Assembly (NCBI GenBank): GCA_039178805.1
Contig: JBCDFC010000009.1
Coordinates: 1 to 42,026 of the forward strand
Direction: 5' to 3'
Length of the DNA stretch: 42,026 nt
DNA from: Thermohalobaculum sp039178805
GTDB taxonomy: Bacteria > Pseudomonadota > Alphaproteobacteria > Rhodobacterales > Rhodobacteraceae
The notes beneath the pieces are model-generated. The model was given only the letters and a program-made list of their open reading frames with translations, was not told the origin of the DNA and did not search any database. Both the position numbers and the translations under genes were made by a program. Below are positions 14,308 to 22,844 of the stretch, piece after piece (positions within the stretch are counted from its first letter, which is position 1; each line of letters opens with the position of its first letter).

Positions 14308-15555
14308 ATGACCGAGCTTCGCCACATCGTCCTGACCTCCCATCCGCCAAGCGGCAGCAAGAAACCGCTGGAGATCCATTGGGGGGCGCCCGCGGCCCAG
14401 TCGCGCGGGCCGGTCGTCGGGGGCATCGCGGGGGCCGGGCGGAACGTCATCGGCACGCGTTCCGGCGGCTACAGCGTCTATCGCGCGCTTTCGATTGCGA
14501 GCGTTCAGCTCGATCCCGTCCATCGCCCTGACCATACCAACACCCGGCCCGCCACGGCGCTCGGCCCCTTCCTGCATCGGGAGGGCGAGGATCGGATCGT
14601 CTCGCTCGATCCATACGGCCATATCGTCGCCGACGTCTTCGCACGGGAGATCGCGGATGGCGCGCCCATTCAGCCGACGATCGCGATCACCAAAGCTCGG
14701 ATCGCGCTTCCTGAATTCAAGGAGGCGATCGCCGCGGGCAGGCTCTCCCCCGATGGCAAGGTGCTGACTGACACCGCCGAGGCGAATGTGACCAAGATCG
14801 CTATCGAGCCGGTCTGGTATCTGCCGGGCGTCGCCCGCAGGCTCGATGTCACCGAAGTGTCGCTCCGCCGTGCGCTCTTCGAATACACCGGCGGGATGTT
14901 TCCCGAGCTTGTCACTCGCTCGGACCTCAAGGTCTTCCTGCCGCCCATCGGCTCCATCAGCCTCTATATTTTCGGCGAGCCCGCAGCGCTCTGGACCGAA
15001 GGGCGCGCCCTAGCCTGCTGCGTGCATGACGAATGCAACGGCTCCGACGTCTTCGGCAGCGACATCTGCACCTGCCGGCCGTATCTGACCCATGGCATCG
15101 AGGAATGCGTACAGCAGGCGCAGAGCGGCGGCGCCGGCCTCCTCGTCTATAACCGCAAGGAAGGTCGCGCCCTTGGCGAAGTGACGAAATTCCTCGTCTA
15201 CAATGCGCGCAAGCGCAACCCAGAGGGCGACACTGCAGCCGCCTATTTCGAGCGGACCGAGTGTGTGGACGGCGCTCAGGACATGCGCTTCCAGTCGCTC
15301 ATGCCCGACGTCTTCCACTGGCTCGGCATCCGCCATATCGAGCGCTTCGTCTCCATGTCCGACAGCAAATACGACGCCCTCGTCGCCCAAGGCATCACCA
15401 TCGGCACGGGCGTGCCGATCCTGGACGCGCTCATCCCAGGCAACGCCCAAGTCGAGATGGAAGCCAAGAAGGCCGCCGGCTACTTTACGGACGAGACGGT
15501 CTCGACACCCCGAGATCTGAGCGACACCAAGGGCCGGGGTCTTGACGACTACTGA
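14308..15555 (+). CDS. urc1: URC1, GTP cyclohydrolase II-like uracil catabolism enzyme
   Basis: 415 residues from ATG 14308 (an upstream ATG at 14221 adds an unconserved tail). The C-terminal half is GTP-cyclohydrolase-II-like with the zinc ligands C243, C254 and C256 in DECNGSDVFGSDICTC, the same C-x10-C-x-C spacing as RibA, and RKEGRALGE at 283-291. The long N-terminal region (1-200) is not found in RibA and matches the URC1 type described for the yeast uracil-catabolism (URC) route. Linkage to URC4 and upp is decisive for this assignment over riboflavin synthesis, and no rib genes are nearby. Role: early ring-modifying step in converting uracil-derived nucleotide toward 3-hydroxypropionate and urea. 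It overlaps URC4 by 14 bp. Confidence 0.9.
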   Translation: MTELRHIVLTSHPPSGSKKPLEIHWGAPAAQSRGPVVGGIAGAGRNVIGTRSGGYSVYRALSIASVQLDPVHRPDHTNTRPATALGPFLHREGEDRIVSLDPYGHIVADVFAREIADGAPIQPTIAITKARIALPEFKEAIAAGRLSPDGKVLTDTAEANVTKIAIEPVWYLPGVARRLDVTEVSLRRALFEYTGGMFPELVTRSDLKVFLPPIGSISLYIFGEPAALWTEGRALACCVHDECNGSDVFGSDICTCRPYLTHGIEECVQQAQSGGAGLLVYNRKEGRALGEVTKFLVYNARKRNPEGDTAAAYFERTECVDGAQDMRFQSLMPDVFHWLGIRHIERFVSMSDSKYDALVAQGITIGTGVPILDALIPGNAQVEMEAKKAAGYFTDETVSTPRDLSDTKGRGLDDY

Positions 15556-16423
15556 GCTCAGCCCTGCCGATACCGCCGACTGGTTGCTGACACCCGAGGC
15601 GGTTCGGGCCCAATGCGGCGCGCTCTTTGATCGCGCGGTTGCGGGAGAGAGTGCGCATTTCATGCTCCAGCCGGACCGGCTCAACGCCTGTGCTGCGGAA
15701 GTGGTCGCAACGACCCGCGCCGCCTATCCGGACCTGCGCGTCCCGCCCCATGCGCACTGGCGTCATTTCGTGCTCGGTGGGCGAGACCGCTGGAGCGAAC
15801 TTGTGGAGGCGCTCGGTCTCGACCCCCTCGAACGCGCGCGGACCGAGACCAAGCTTGCCATTGTCTCCGCGCTTCTTGATGCGGTTGCCGGGGCTGCCTG
15901 GGGCTATGACAACCCGGAGGATGGTACGCGCTATGTGCGCTCAGAAGGGCTCGCCCTCGCCTCGCTCGACCTTTTTACGGCGGGTGCGGTCGGAGAGGGC
16001 CGGATGCAGGCGACGGCCGAGGGCCTCGGCCACATCACGGCCGCGGATCTTGCCCGAGCGTTTCAGGTCGACCCGGACAATCCGCTGGAGGGGCTCGAAG
16101 GTCGCGCCCAGCTCCTTGCCAATCTCGGCAAGACCATCGCTGCGCAGCCGGAGATCTTCGGCAGGCCCGCGCGCCTTGGCCATCTCGCCGATCGTTTCCT
16201 GGGCGCCGGGCGGGAGAACCTGCCCGTGCGAAAAATCCTCTGCACGCTGCTCGACCGCCTTGCCGAGCGCGTGCGCGCGATGCTCGGAAAATCGGCGACC
16301 GAGTTGCCGCTCGCCGCCATTCTCGAAGGCGGAACTTGGGCGACCGGCCGTAGGCTTGCGGCGGCGCGCCGAGATGGCGGCGTGCCGCCGCTCTCCATCC
16401 TTTCAACCGGAACCGTCTTCTAG
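15542..16423 (+). CDS. urc4: URC4 (DUF1688) uracil catabolism protein, apparently internally shortened
   Basis: 293 residues. The likely start is TTG 15542, overlapping the end of URC1; there is no nearby ATG in frame. The N-terminal part (WLLTPEAVRAQCGALFDRA, HWRHFVLGG, GYDNPEDG) and the extreme C-terminus (ILEGGTWATGRRLA, then PPLSILSTGTVF) are of the DUF1688/URC4 type. As I recall the family, members are about 380-440 residues and carry a middle section with a PFHKLSQW-like motif and a YRNGG-like motif; neither is present here. The join is near residues 232-245 (KILCTLLDRLAERVRAMLG). The frame is intact, so this is an in-frame deletion or a short subtype, not a frameshift. Whether it is active is uncertain. 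Confidence 0.82.
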   Translation: MTTTELSPADTADWLLTPEAVRAQCGALFDRAVAGESAHFMLQPDRLNACAAEVVATTRAAYPDLRVPPHAHWRHFVLGGRDRWSELVEALGLDPLERARTETKLAIVSALLDAVAGAAWGYDNPEDGTRYVRSEGLALASLDLFTAGAVGEGRMQATAEGLGHITAADLARAFQVDPDNPLEGLEGRAQLLANLGKTIAAQPEIFGRPARLGHLADRFLGAGRENLPVRKILCTLLDRLAERVRAMLGKSATELPLAAILEGGTWATGRRLAAARRDGGVPPLSILSTGTVF

Positions 16424-16434
16424 GGGACCCGCCC

Positions 16435-17067
16435 ATGGCCGAGCATCTCACCGTCGTCTCCCACCCGCTCGTCCAGCATAAGCTGACCGAGATGCGCAAG
16501 AAGGAGACGCACACAGCCGATTTCAGGCGCCTCTTGCGGGAGATCGCGCATCTCCTTGCCTATGAGGTGATGCGCGATCTGCCTTTGCGGCAGGTTGCCA
16601 TCGAGACACCGCTCGAGCCGATGATGGCGCCGAGCATCGAGGGCAAGAAGCTGGTCCTCGTCTCGATCCTGCGAGCGGGCAACGGGCTCTTGGAAGGGGT
16701 GCTCGATCTCGTGCCGCAGGCCCGCGTCGGGCATATCGGGCTCTATCGCGATCCCGAGACGCTGGTCGCTGTCGAGTACTATCTTAAAGTGCCGTCGGAT
16801 ATCGAAGATCGCTCGGTCATCGTGGTCGATCCGATGCTGGCGACCGCGAATTCCGCCTCCGCCGCGATCACGCGGTTGAAGGAAGTGGGCGCTCGCACGA
16901 TCAAACTCGTCTGCCTACTGGCAGCGCCGGAGGGGATCGCAGCGCTTGGCCGCGACCATCCCGACGTGCAGATCTTCACGGCCGCAGTCGATGATCGGCT
17001 GGACGATCACGGCTATATCCGCCCCGGCCTCGGCGATGCGGGCGACCGGATGTTTGGCACGCGCTGA
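16435..17067 (+). CDS. upp: Uracil phosphoribosyltransferase
   Basis: 210 residues, the usual length. The PRPP-binding loop is VDPMLATANSASAA (131-144); the common form is DPMLATGGSA, so the AN replacement is a small oddity. SILRAGNGL (78-86) and the uracil-binding C-terminal YIRPGLGDAGDRMFGT are present. The enzyme makes UMP from uracil and PRPP in the cytoplasm. It follows URC4 by 11 bp, and upp (FUR1) is known to belong to the URC pathway, where uracil must first become a nucleotide. It therefore probably serves breakdown as well as salvage. Confidence 0.95.
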   Translation: MAEHLTVVSHPLVQHKLTEMRKKETHTADFRRLLREIAHLLAYEVMRDLPLRQVAIETPLEPMMAPSIEGKKLVLVSILRAGNGLLEGVLDLVPQARVGHIGLYRDPETLVAVEYYLKVPSDIEDRSVIVVDPMLATANSASAAITRLKEVGARTIKLVCLLAAPEGIAALGRDHPDVQIFTAAVDDRLDDHGYIRPGLGDAGDRMFGTR

Positions 17068-17133
17068 CGCATCGGTCTGGGCGCCAGTTCCGGCACGCGT
17101 CGACGGGTACCCACCTGCCACACTAGCGCCGCG

Positions 17134-17147
17134 CCCACCCACGACAG
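17134..17147 (+). repeat. CCCACCCACGACAG repeat, copy 5
   Basis: Perfect core, followed at conserved spacing by TGAGTCGT and CGCTAACG as in the copy at 13843. This shows the repeat unit is about 50 bp, not only the core. Confidence 0.65.
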
Positions 17148-17230
17148 GGTTGTCTGAGTCGTCCAAATGAACCGCTAACGAAACTGGCCTGCCGATTGAT
17201 TTGGCGCTTTCGTGGTCTGACCGGAACACT

Positions 17231-17379
17231 CTAGCGGTTTGGCCAAGACACTCTCGCCATCATGGCCGGACTTGATCCGGTAATCTATGCTTGATGGAAG
17301 CGCTTGAATTCGTTTGATCTTCTGGATCCCCGAGTCGAGCACGAGCATAACGTGAGCAGGAGGTCGAAAGGCGCGCTAG
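17231..17379. repeat. Paired-palindrome intergenic element, copy 3 (extended)
   Basis: The largest version. The left arm CTAGCGGTTTGGCCAAGACAC (17231-17251) matches the reverse complement of 28137-28157 with two changes. A palindromic half GCCGGACTTGATCCGG follows at 17265-17280, then a second half ending CATAACGTGA, then CGAAAGGCGCGCTAG (17365-17379), which matches 261-275 with one change. CTAG occurs at both ends. Confidence 0.65.
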
Positions 17380-17472
17380 TAGCCGTGGCTGGTTTCTCGG
17401 TGCTGCGGCATAAGGTTCGCGAAAGCGTGGTTGGGGACGCGCGCCGGGCGTCAGTGGCCCGCGTGGTTGCGG

Positions 17473-18816
17473 TCAGCTTTTGAAGAGTGGCAGCGCCACG
17501 GTCAGCCTCGCACCCCCGCCAGGGGCATCCTCGATCGCGACCTGCCCACCATGCGCGGCGGCGAGGCTGCTGACGACGGCCAGACCGAGGCCTGCGCCGC
17601 CGGTCCGGCGGGCGCGTGAGCTGTCGGTCCGCGTAAAGGGTTCGAGCAGGAGCGCGCGTTGCGCCTCGGGGATGCCCGGCCCTTCGTCGTCGACCACGAG
17701 CCGCACCCGGTCGTCCGCCACATCGAGCCTGAGCCTCGCGCGTTGCCCGTAGCGGAGCGCATTGTCGACGAGGTTCGCCACGATCCGGCGGAGCGCGAGC
17801 CTGTCGCCCAGGATCGCTGCCTCCGCCGCCGATGCCTCCACGGTCAGCGTCACTGGTGCCCCGGCCGCGTTGCGATCGGCAACCTCCGCACTGACGAGGG
17901 CTGCGAGGTCGATCAGCTCTTCATCGAGTTCGCTGGCGCCGGCGCGGCTCGCCAAGAGCGCATCGTCGAGAAGCGAGATCATATCGGCGATATCGGCGGC
18001 GGCGCGCGCGCGATCCTCCGGATCCGCTATCCTGTCCGTCCTCAGCCGCAGCCGCGTCGCGAATGTCCGTAGGTCGTGCTGAATGCCGCCGACCAGCGCC
18101 ATGCGGGCCCGGACCAGCGTTGAGAGTCTGTCCTGCAGCCGCTCGAAGGCCAAGATCAGCGCTTTCAGCTCCGGTGAGCGGGCGCGGATCTGGGGCAGCT
18201 TGATCCCGTCACCTGCCGGGTCCACCTTCTCAAGCGCCGCTGCCAACCGCGTGAGCGGCCGAAACTCACGATGCAGAAGGATGAGGGTTAAGAGCGCGAT
18301 CATGATGCCGATGAGCCCCGCGCCGAACCCGATCGGCAGGCCTGACGGGGTCACGGCGAAGGGGCTGCGCGTGGCGACGACCAGCGTCTCGCCGGTCTCG
18401 AGCCCGATCCGAAACTCGACCGCGTTGAGCGCGCTCGCGAAGAAGCGGCGAAGCGGCCGATCTTCGGTCAGCGGCACGATCGCAAGCGGCCGGTCCACGA
18501 GGCGCTCCTCATAGGCCTCGACCGCCTCCGCATCCGCCGGCCAGAGCGTCGGTGCCGCCACCGCCTGCAGTGGCTCGGCCAAGACCGTGACGGCGAAGCG
18601 CGGGTTGCTGACGGCGGCGATGACGAGGGCGCGTTGATCGGGCCCAGCGCGCTCAACCGCTTCGGCCAATGCTGCCAGCCGTTCGGGTGCGGGCAGTTCC
18701 GCCGACCGATCCACCCCGTTCGAGGCATAACCCGCCGCGATCAGCGTCAGGAGCCCCGCGAAAGCCGCGACGATCACGATCAGGCTTACCCGGCCCGGCA
18801 GGCTGACCCGCGCCAT
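17473..18816 (-). CDS. Sensor histidine kinase (EnvZ-like layout)
   Basis: 447 residues. An N-terminal membrane helix (about 9-31), a periplasmic domain (about 32-160), a second helix (about 163-182) and a HAMP region (about 183-235) precede the kinase core. The phospho-acceptor is H247 in GGIQHDLRTFATRLRLR. The N box is ANLVDNALRYG (N352), G1 is DDEGPGIP (376-383) and G2 is GGAGLGLAV (406-414). It is an inner-membrane receptor kinase whose signal is unknown. Its ATG overlaps the TGA of the response-regulator gene (TGATG), so the two are cotranscribed and coupled. Divergence from the exporter genes suggests envelope-stress or toxic-compound sensing. Confidence 0.93.
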   Translation of the reverse strand: MARVSLPGRVSLIVIVAAFAGLLTLIAAGYASNGVDRSAELPAPERLAALAEAVERAGPDQRALVIAAVSNPRFAVTVLAEPLQAVAAPTLWPADAEAVEAYEERLVDRPLAIVPLTEDRPLRRFFASALNAVEFRIGLETGETLVVATRSPFAVTPSGLPIGFGAGLIGIMIALLTLILLHREFRPLTRLAAALEKVDPAGDGIKLPQIRARSPELKALILAFERLQDRLSTLVRARMALVGGIQHDLRTFATRLRLRTDRIADPEDRARAAADIADMISLLDDALLASRAGASELDEELIDLAALVSAEVADRNAAGAPVTLTVEASAAEAAILGDRLALRRIVANLVDNALRYGQRARLRLDVADDRVRLVVDDEGPGIPEAQRALLLEPFTRTDSSRARRTGGAGLGLAVVSSLAAAHGGQVAIEDAPGGGARLTVALPLFKS

Positions 18817-19535
18817 CAGGCCACCGCCTTCACCGTCGCCGTGAACAGGTACCCGCCATTGCGCACGGTGCTGATAAGCTCGGTCCCGGCGCTCGCGGCA
18901 CCCAGTTTCCGGCGGAGGCGCGAGACCAGCATATCGACGGTCCGGTCGAAGGGCTCGGCCCCCCGCCCGCGCAGCCGGTCGAGGATCTGATCGCGCGAGA
19001 GGACCCGGCGCGGGCGCTGCACGAAGCAGGCGAGCAGATCGAACTCCCCGCTCGTGAGGGTCAGGGCGGTGCCGTCCGCGCCCGTAAGTTGCCGCGCATC
19101 GAGGTCGATGACGAAGCGGTCGAAGGCGTAGCGCCGCGTCGGCGCCGCAGCACCCGGCTGCTCCTTGATCCGGCGCAGGACGGCCCGAATACGCGCCAGC
19201 AACTCGCGCGGGCCGAAGGGTTTCGTGAGATAGTCGTCCGCCCCCATCTCGAGCCCGACGACCCGGTCGATCTCATCACTTTTGGCGGTGAGCATCAGGA
19301 TCGCGGGGCCGCCGGCCGCACGCAGACGACGGCAGATCGACAGCCCGTCCTCGCCGGGCATCATCAGATCGAGGACGATGAGATCGGGGCTGCGCTGGGC
19401 GAGGATCGCGTCCATGCCCTCCGCATCGGCCGCTTCCACCACATCCAGCCCCTCACGGCTGAGAAACTCGCCCACCAGGCGGCGGATCTCCGGATCGTCG
19501 TCGATGACGAGGATGAAGGGGCGCGGATCGGTCAT
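18816..19535 (-). CDS. OmpR-family response regulator
   Basis: 239 residues from ATG 19535, the start of MTDPRPFILVIDDD; the longer in-frame start at 19745 adds a non-conserved basic tail and would cover the promoter. The receiver domain (about 6-118) has the acidic pair D12-D14 region, phospho-acceptor D56 (LIVLDLMMPGEDG), T83 and K105 (DDYLTKPFGPRELLARI). The winged-helix DNA-binding domain (about 135-235) has LTSGEFDLLACFVQRP, RVLSRDQIL and TVRNGGYLF. It pairs with the kinase in the next, overlapping gene. Likely targets are its own operon and the divergent exporter operon. Confidence 0.94.
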   Translation of the reverse strand: MTDPRPFILVIDDDPEIRRLVGEFLSREGLDVVEAADAEGMDAILAQRSPDLIVLDLMMPGEDGLSICRRLRAAGGPAILMLTAKSDEIDRVVGLEMGADDYLTKPFGPRELLARIRAVLRRIKEQPGAAAPTRRYAFDRFVIDLDARQLTGADGTALTLTSGEFDLLACFVQRPRRVLSRDQILDRLRGRGAEPFDRTVDMLVSRLRRKLGAASAGTELISTVRNGGYLFTATVKAVA

Positions 19536-19738
19536 GGCAGAAGGATTTGCGAGGCGCGCAGGTCGCGCAAGCCTCCGCTGAGCGCTTTTACAAACCGTTA
19601 CACGCCGATGACGAAGCGATACGCGCCGTTTCGCGCTGTCGATAAGGCGATGACATTGCCGCCGTATCTCATTGCTCAGCCGGCGGGGCCAGCCCCCAAT
19701 GCCCCGCCGGTCAGATATCGGACGAAAGGACATCGACC
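19536..19738. promoter_or_regulatory. Divergent promoter gap, two-component operon versus exporter operon
   Basis: 203 bp. Two GATGAC segments (GATGACGAAGCGATACGCG near 19608-19626 and GCGATGACATTG further on) and AAACCGTTACACG are candidates for direct-repeat response-regulator binding, as usual for OmpR-type proteins. No perfect consensus. The rightward gene has ribosome site AAAGGA. Confidence 0.35.
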
Positions 19739-20068
19739 ATGACAAAGCTCATCGCCATCCCCGCGCTCGCCGCTGTGCTCAGCCTCGCGACCGCCTCCAG
19801 CGCCGGAGCCTGGGAACGGCATACGACCGTCACCGGCCCCCATGGCACAGCCTCGACTTCCGCATCGGGAGGCTGCGGCGGCGGCTTCTGCTCGCGCTCG
19901 GTAACGCGGGTCGGCCCCTATGGGGCGACGTCCTCGCGGACGGTGACACGGCGGGTCTACCACCCTTACCCTTATGCCAGCCCCTATGCCGGTTCTGTCT
20001 CGCGCAGCGTGACGCGCTTCGGCCCCTACGGCGGCAGCGTGACCCGCTCGGTCAGAGTTCACCGCTAA
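19739..20068 (+). CDS. Small secreted repeat protein, unknown function
   Basis: 109 residues with a signal peptide (about 1-24, cleaved after AGA). The mature part is built from short Ser/Arg/Thr-rich repeats ending in GPYG or GPHG: HTTVTGPHG, SRSVTRVGPYG, SRTVTRRVYHPYPY, SRSVTRFGPYG, then TRSVRVHR. The repeat period is about 14-28 residues. One glycine/cysteine patch (GGCGGGFC) could make a disulfide. The mature protein is strongly basic. No family recognised. It sits first in the operon with the EF-hand protein and the exporter, facing the two-component system, so it may be an envelope-stress or surface protein. Confidence 0.7.
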   Translation: MTKLIAIPALAAVLSLATASSAGAWERHTTVTGPHGTASTSASGGCGGGFCSRSVTRVGPYGATSSRTVTRRVYHPYPYASPYAGSVSRSVTRFGPYGGSVTRSVRVHR

Positions 20069-20136
20069 GCCCCGCGCTGAACCCGGCAGCCCTCGACTAG
20101 GGCACCTCCAACACCACTCGTTCCAAGGAAAAGACC

Positions 20137-20454
20137 ATGAAGACCCCTATCGCCATCATTGCGATCATCGCGGCCCTAGGCGCCGGCAACAGCAGCAGGG
20201 CGCAGACCTCCGAGGCGACGCGCGATGCGATTGTCGAGAACTTCTTCGAGGCGGATGCGGATGCCGACGGCGTCCTCACATTGGGAGAGTTCACGACCCT
20301 CATCGATCTGAACGCGGCCGACGGGCTCGGCCGGGCGGCATTGGTCAAGCGCTTCAACCGCTATGCCATGGCCTTCGGTCGGCTCGACACCAATGCGGAC
20401 CGCCTGCTGACGGTGCCCGAGATGCAGGCCGCCGCCGCCGCCCGTCGGCAGTGA
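20137..20454 (+). CDS. Exported EF-hand calcium-binding protein
   Basis: 105 residues, ATG preceded by AAGGAAAAG. A signal peptide covers about 1-22 (cleaved after SRA). Two EF-hand loops are visible: DADADGVLTLGE (40-51) with all ligand positions filled, and DTNADRLLTVPE (84-95) with Arg in place of the usual central Gly, which may weaken it. Small periplasmic EF-hand proteins of this sort are common in alphaproteobacteria. It lies 68 bp after the secreted repeat protein and 51 bp before the membrane-fusion gene, in line with a single operon. Its role in export or calcium sensing is not known. Confidence 0.82.
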   Translation: MKTPIAIIAIIAALGAGNSSRAQTSEATRDAIVENFFEADADADGVLTLGEFTTLIDLNAADGLGRAALVKRFNRYAMAFGRLDTNADRLLTVPEMQAAAAARRQ

Positions 20455-20505
20455 ACCCGGCGCGCGCGCACAGCCCCTGCAACCCGGCTTCTGGTGAGGT
20501 GGAAG

Positions 20506-21708
20506 ATGCGTGATCTTGTCGAGGAAGAGCCGAGCACGCTCATTGCCACGCGAGCGCCTGCGAGGCGCCGCAGCCGGCGCTCCAGGCTGATCTGGGTCGC
20601 GCTCTCGGCCGCGCTCATCGCCGCGACCATCGGCGGTTTGCGCTTCGGCGTGCCCGTGGCGGCGGATGCCCATAGCGTATCGGCCGGTGTCTTCGCGGTC
20701 ACCCTGCGCGGCCCCGGCATGCTCGCGGCCCGCCGCCACGCGGTCCTCGGCGCAACGGTCCAAGGCCGCCTCGCAGCGCTTCCCGTCGATACCGGTGACC
20801 GGGTGGCGCGCGGCGAAAGCATCGCTCAGCTCGAGAGCGAAGAGGCCCGCCTCGACCTCGTTCAAGCCACCGAGCAGGTGCGTGCCGTCGAGTATCAGAT
20901 CGCCGAGGCGGAGGCGCAGCGGCGCAGAGAGGAGGCCACGCTCACGCGCTTCGAGCGGGAGCTTGAGCGTCAGGAGGAGCTTCGAGCGCGCGGCATCGTC
21001 GCCGACGGTGCCCTCGACATCGCTTTGGCCGAGCGGGACGCAGGCCTCGCCCGCGTCGCGGAGGCCGAAGCGCGGATCGAGCGTCTGAAGGCTGATCTCC
21101 TCGCGACACACGGGCTTGTGGAGCGACGGCGCGAGGCGCTCTCCCAGACCACGATCACCGCCCCCTTCGACGGCGTCGTGGTCTCGCGGGCTCGAGAGAT
21201 CGGCGACGTCGTCACCCCGGGCGCCCCCATCCTCGAGCTGGTCGATCCGTCGACGCTCCAGCTCAGCGCCCGGCTCGACGAGAGCCAGATGGCAAAGCTC
21301 GCGACCGGTCAGGCAGCGACAGTGAGCTTCGAATCCGAGCCCGGCCGGCCGCACACCGCGACCGTCGATCGCATCGGCCGCGAGGTGGATCCCGAGACGC
21401 GGGAGTTTACCATCGACCTCGCGCTCGCGAGCCTGCCCACCAACTGGGCCATCGGGCAACGGGGCGCTGCGTCGATCCGCGTGGGCGAGAGACCCGACAC
21501 CATCACCCTGCCGAGCGCCCTTATCCAGTACCGAGACGGCGCACCCGGCGCCTGGGCGCTTTCCGGCAAACGTGCCGAATGGCGCCCGCTCACTCTCGGC
21601 AGTGCTGGGGACGACACTGTCGAGATCGTCGCCGGTCTCGAAAGCGGCGAGACGGTGCTCGATGCCCCTAGGCTCCACGACGGCCGGCGCGTGGCGCTCA
21701 GGCCATGA
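20506..21708 (+). CDS. Periplasmic membrane-fusion protein (HlyD/MacA type) of an ABC exporter
   Basis: 400 residues from ATG 20506, which has AGGTGG upstream (a GTG at 20494 is the alternative). One membrane helix lies near 26-45. Next comes a lipoyl half (GATVQGRLAALPVDTGDRVARGESIAQLESEEA), a long coiled-coil hairpin (about 115-210), the second lipoyl half (TTITAPFDGVVVSRAREIGDVVTPGAPILELVD) and beta-barrel domains. It bridges the inner-membrane ABC complex to an outer-membrane exit. The stop overlaps the permease start by 4 bp. No TolC-like gene is in the window. Confidence 0.92.
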   Translation: MRDLVEEEPSTLIATRAPARRRSRRSRLIWVALSAALIAATIGGLRFGVPVAADAHSVSAGVFAVTLRGPGMLAARRHAVLGATVQGRLAALPVDTGDRVARGESIAQLESEEARLDLVQATEQVRAVEYQIAEAEAQRRREEATLTRFERELERQEELRARGIVADGALDIALAERDAGLARVAEAEARIERLKADLLATHGLVERRREALSQTTITAPFDGVVVSRAREIGDVVTPGAPILELVDPSTLQLSARLDESQMAKLATGQAATVSFESEPGRPHTATVDRIGREVDPETREFTIDLALASLPTNWAIGQRGAASIRVGERPDTITLPSALIQYRDGAPGAWALSGKRAEWRPLTLGSAGDDTVEIVAGLESGETVLDAPRLHDGRRVALRP

Positions 21709-22844
21709 ACCTCGCGATCAAGGACATCCGGCACACCCTGCCGCGCTTCGTCATCACGCTCCTCGGCGTCGGGCTGCTGATCACCGCCAGCGTCGGCATG
21801 AACGGCCTCTATCGCGGGATCGTGGCGGATGCGACGCTGCTGATCGAGCGGGTGGATGCGGATTACTGGGTCGTACAGGGGGGCAGGGCAGGGCCCTTTG
21901 CGGAGCCCTCCGTGATCTCCTCCACCATGGACCGCCGCGTCGCAGGGCTAGACGGCGTCGCCCGCGTGCGCCGCTTCATGCAGTCCGACCAACAGATCCT
22001 GCATCAGGGCCAAGAACGGCGCGCCACACTGATCGCCCTCGACTACCCAACCGATACCGGCGACTGGATCGACCTCACCCGCGGCCGCCCGCTCGCCCAA
22101 GGGCGCTACGAGGCCGTCGCCGACGAAAGCCTCGGCTTCGCCGTCGGCGACCGGATCAAACTCGCGCGCGACAGCTACGAGATCGTCGGCCTCACCCGCA
22201 ACATGGTCAGCGCCATGGGCGACGGCCTGATCTTCGTCACCATCAACGACGCACTCGACGTCGCCCGGCGCAAGGCCAATGAGGAGGTCCTGCTAACCCG
22301 CGCCGCCGCCGGCATCGAAGACCTGCCCGCCGATAGCAAGATCGCGGCCATCCTCGTCGATCTGGAACCGGGCGCGGACGAAGAGGCGCTGCGCCGCGCG
22401 GTCCTGCACTGGGGCGACGCCAACATCCTGTCGAGCGCGGAGCAGAACGATCTCTTCCTCAATCAACGCCTCTGGCGGCTGAGAGTGCAGGTGCTGTCCT
22501 TCACCGGGGTCCTGCTCGCTGTCATGGCCATCGTAATCTCGCTCATCGTCTACACCATGACCCTCGAAAAACTGAACCAGATCAGCCTGCTAAAGCTGAT
22601 CGGCGCCCGCAACAGCCGGATTTACGGCATGATCGTGCAGCAGGCGATGCTGATCGGGCTCGGCGGGTACCTCACGGGTATCGCGATCGCGCATCTCATC
22701 TTCCCGCTCTTCCCGCGCCGCGTGCTCCTCGACCCGCAGGACCTTGTCGTGATGTTCGGCATCGTGATGCTGATCGGCCTCGTCGCCGCGCAGCTCGGCA
22801 TCCGCCGTGCGATGAAGGCCCGCCCGCAGGACGTGCTGTCATGA
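21705..22844 (+). CDS. FtsX/MacB-type ABC exporter permease
   Basis: 379 residues. A first membrane helix (about 12-32) is followed by a periplasmic MacB-like domain (about 35-255), then three helices (about 262-290, 310-332, 342-368) of the FtsX domain, including LEKLNQISLLKLIGARNSRIYGM. It ends KARPQDVLS, typical of MacB/LolC/DevC relatives. The ATPase is encoded separately, so DevBCA-like describes the organisation better than MacB, where it is fused. Overlaps of 4 bp on both sides show a tight operon. Confidence 0.9.
   Translation: MNLAIKDIRHTLPRFVITLLGVGLLITASVGMNGLYRGIVADATLLIERVDADYWVVQGGRAGPFAEPSVISSTMDRRVAGLDGVARVRRFMQSDQQILHQGQERRATLIALDYPTDTGDWIDLTRGRPLAQGRYEAVADESLGFAVGDRIKLARDSYEIVGLTRNMVSAMGDGLIFVTINDALDVARRKANEEVLLTRAAAGIEDLPADSKIAAILVDLEPGADEEALRRAVLHWGDANILSSAEQNDLFLNQRLWRLRVQVLSFTGVLLAVMAIVISLIVYTMTLEKLNQISLLKLIGARNSRIYGMIVQQAMLIGLGGYLTGIAIAHLIFPLFPRRVLLDPQDLVVMFGIVMLIGLVAAQLGIRRAMKARPQDVLS

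Larger units (their letters stand above)
17068..17472. other. Repeat-filled gap between convergent upp and sensor-kinase genes
   Basis: 405 bp with one CCCACCCACGACAG copy (17134-17147) and a well-preserved large intergenic element (17231-17379). No gene is supported. Confidence 0.65.

Noticed and set aside
14308..15555. Riboflavin-pathway GTP cyclohydrolase II (ribA)
   Set aside because: The zinc-binding half fits, but the long N-terminal region, the URC4 and upp neighbours and the absence of rib genes favour URC1.
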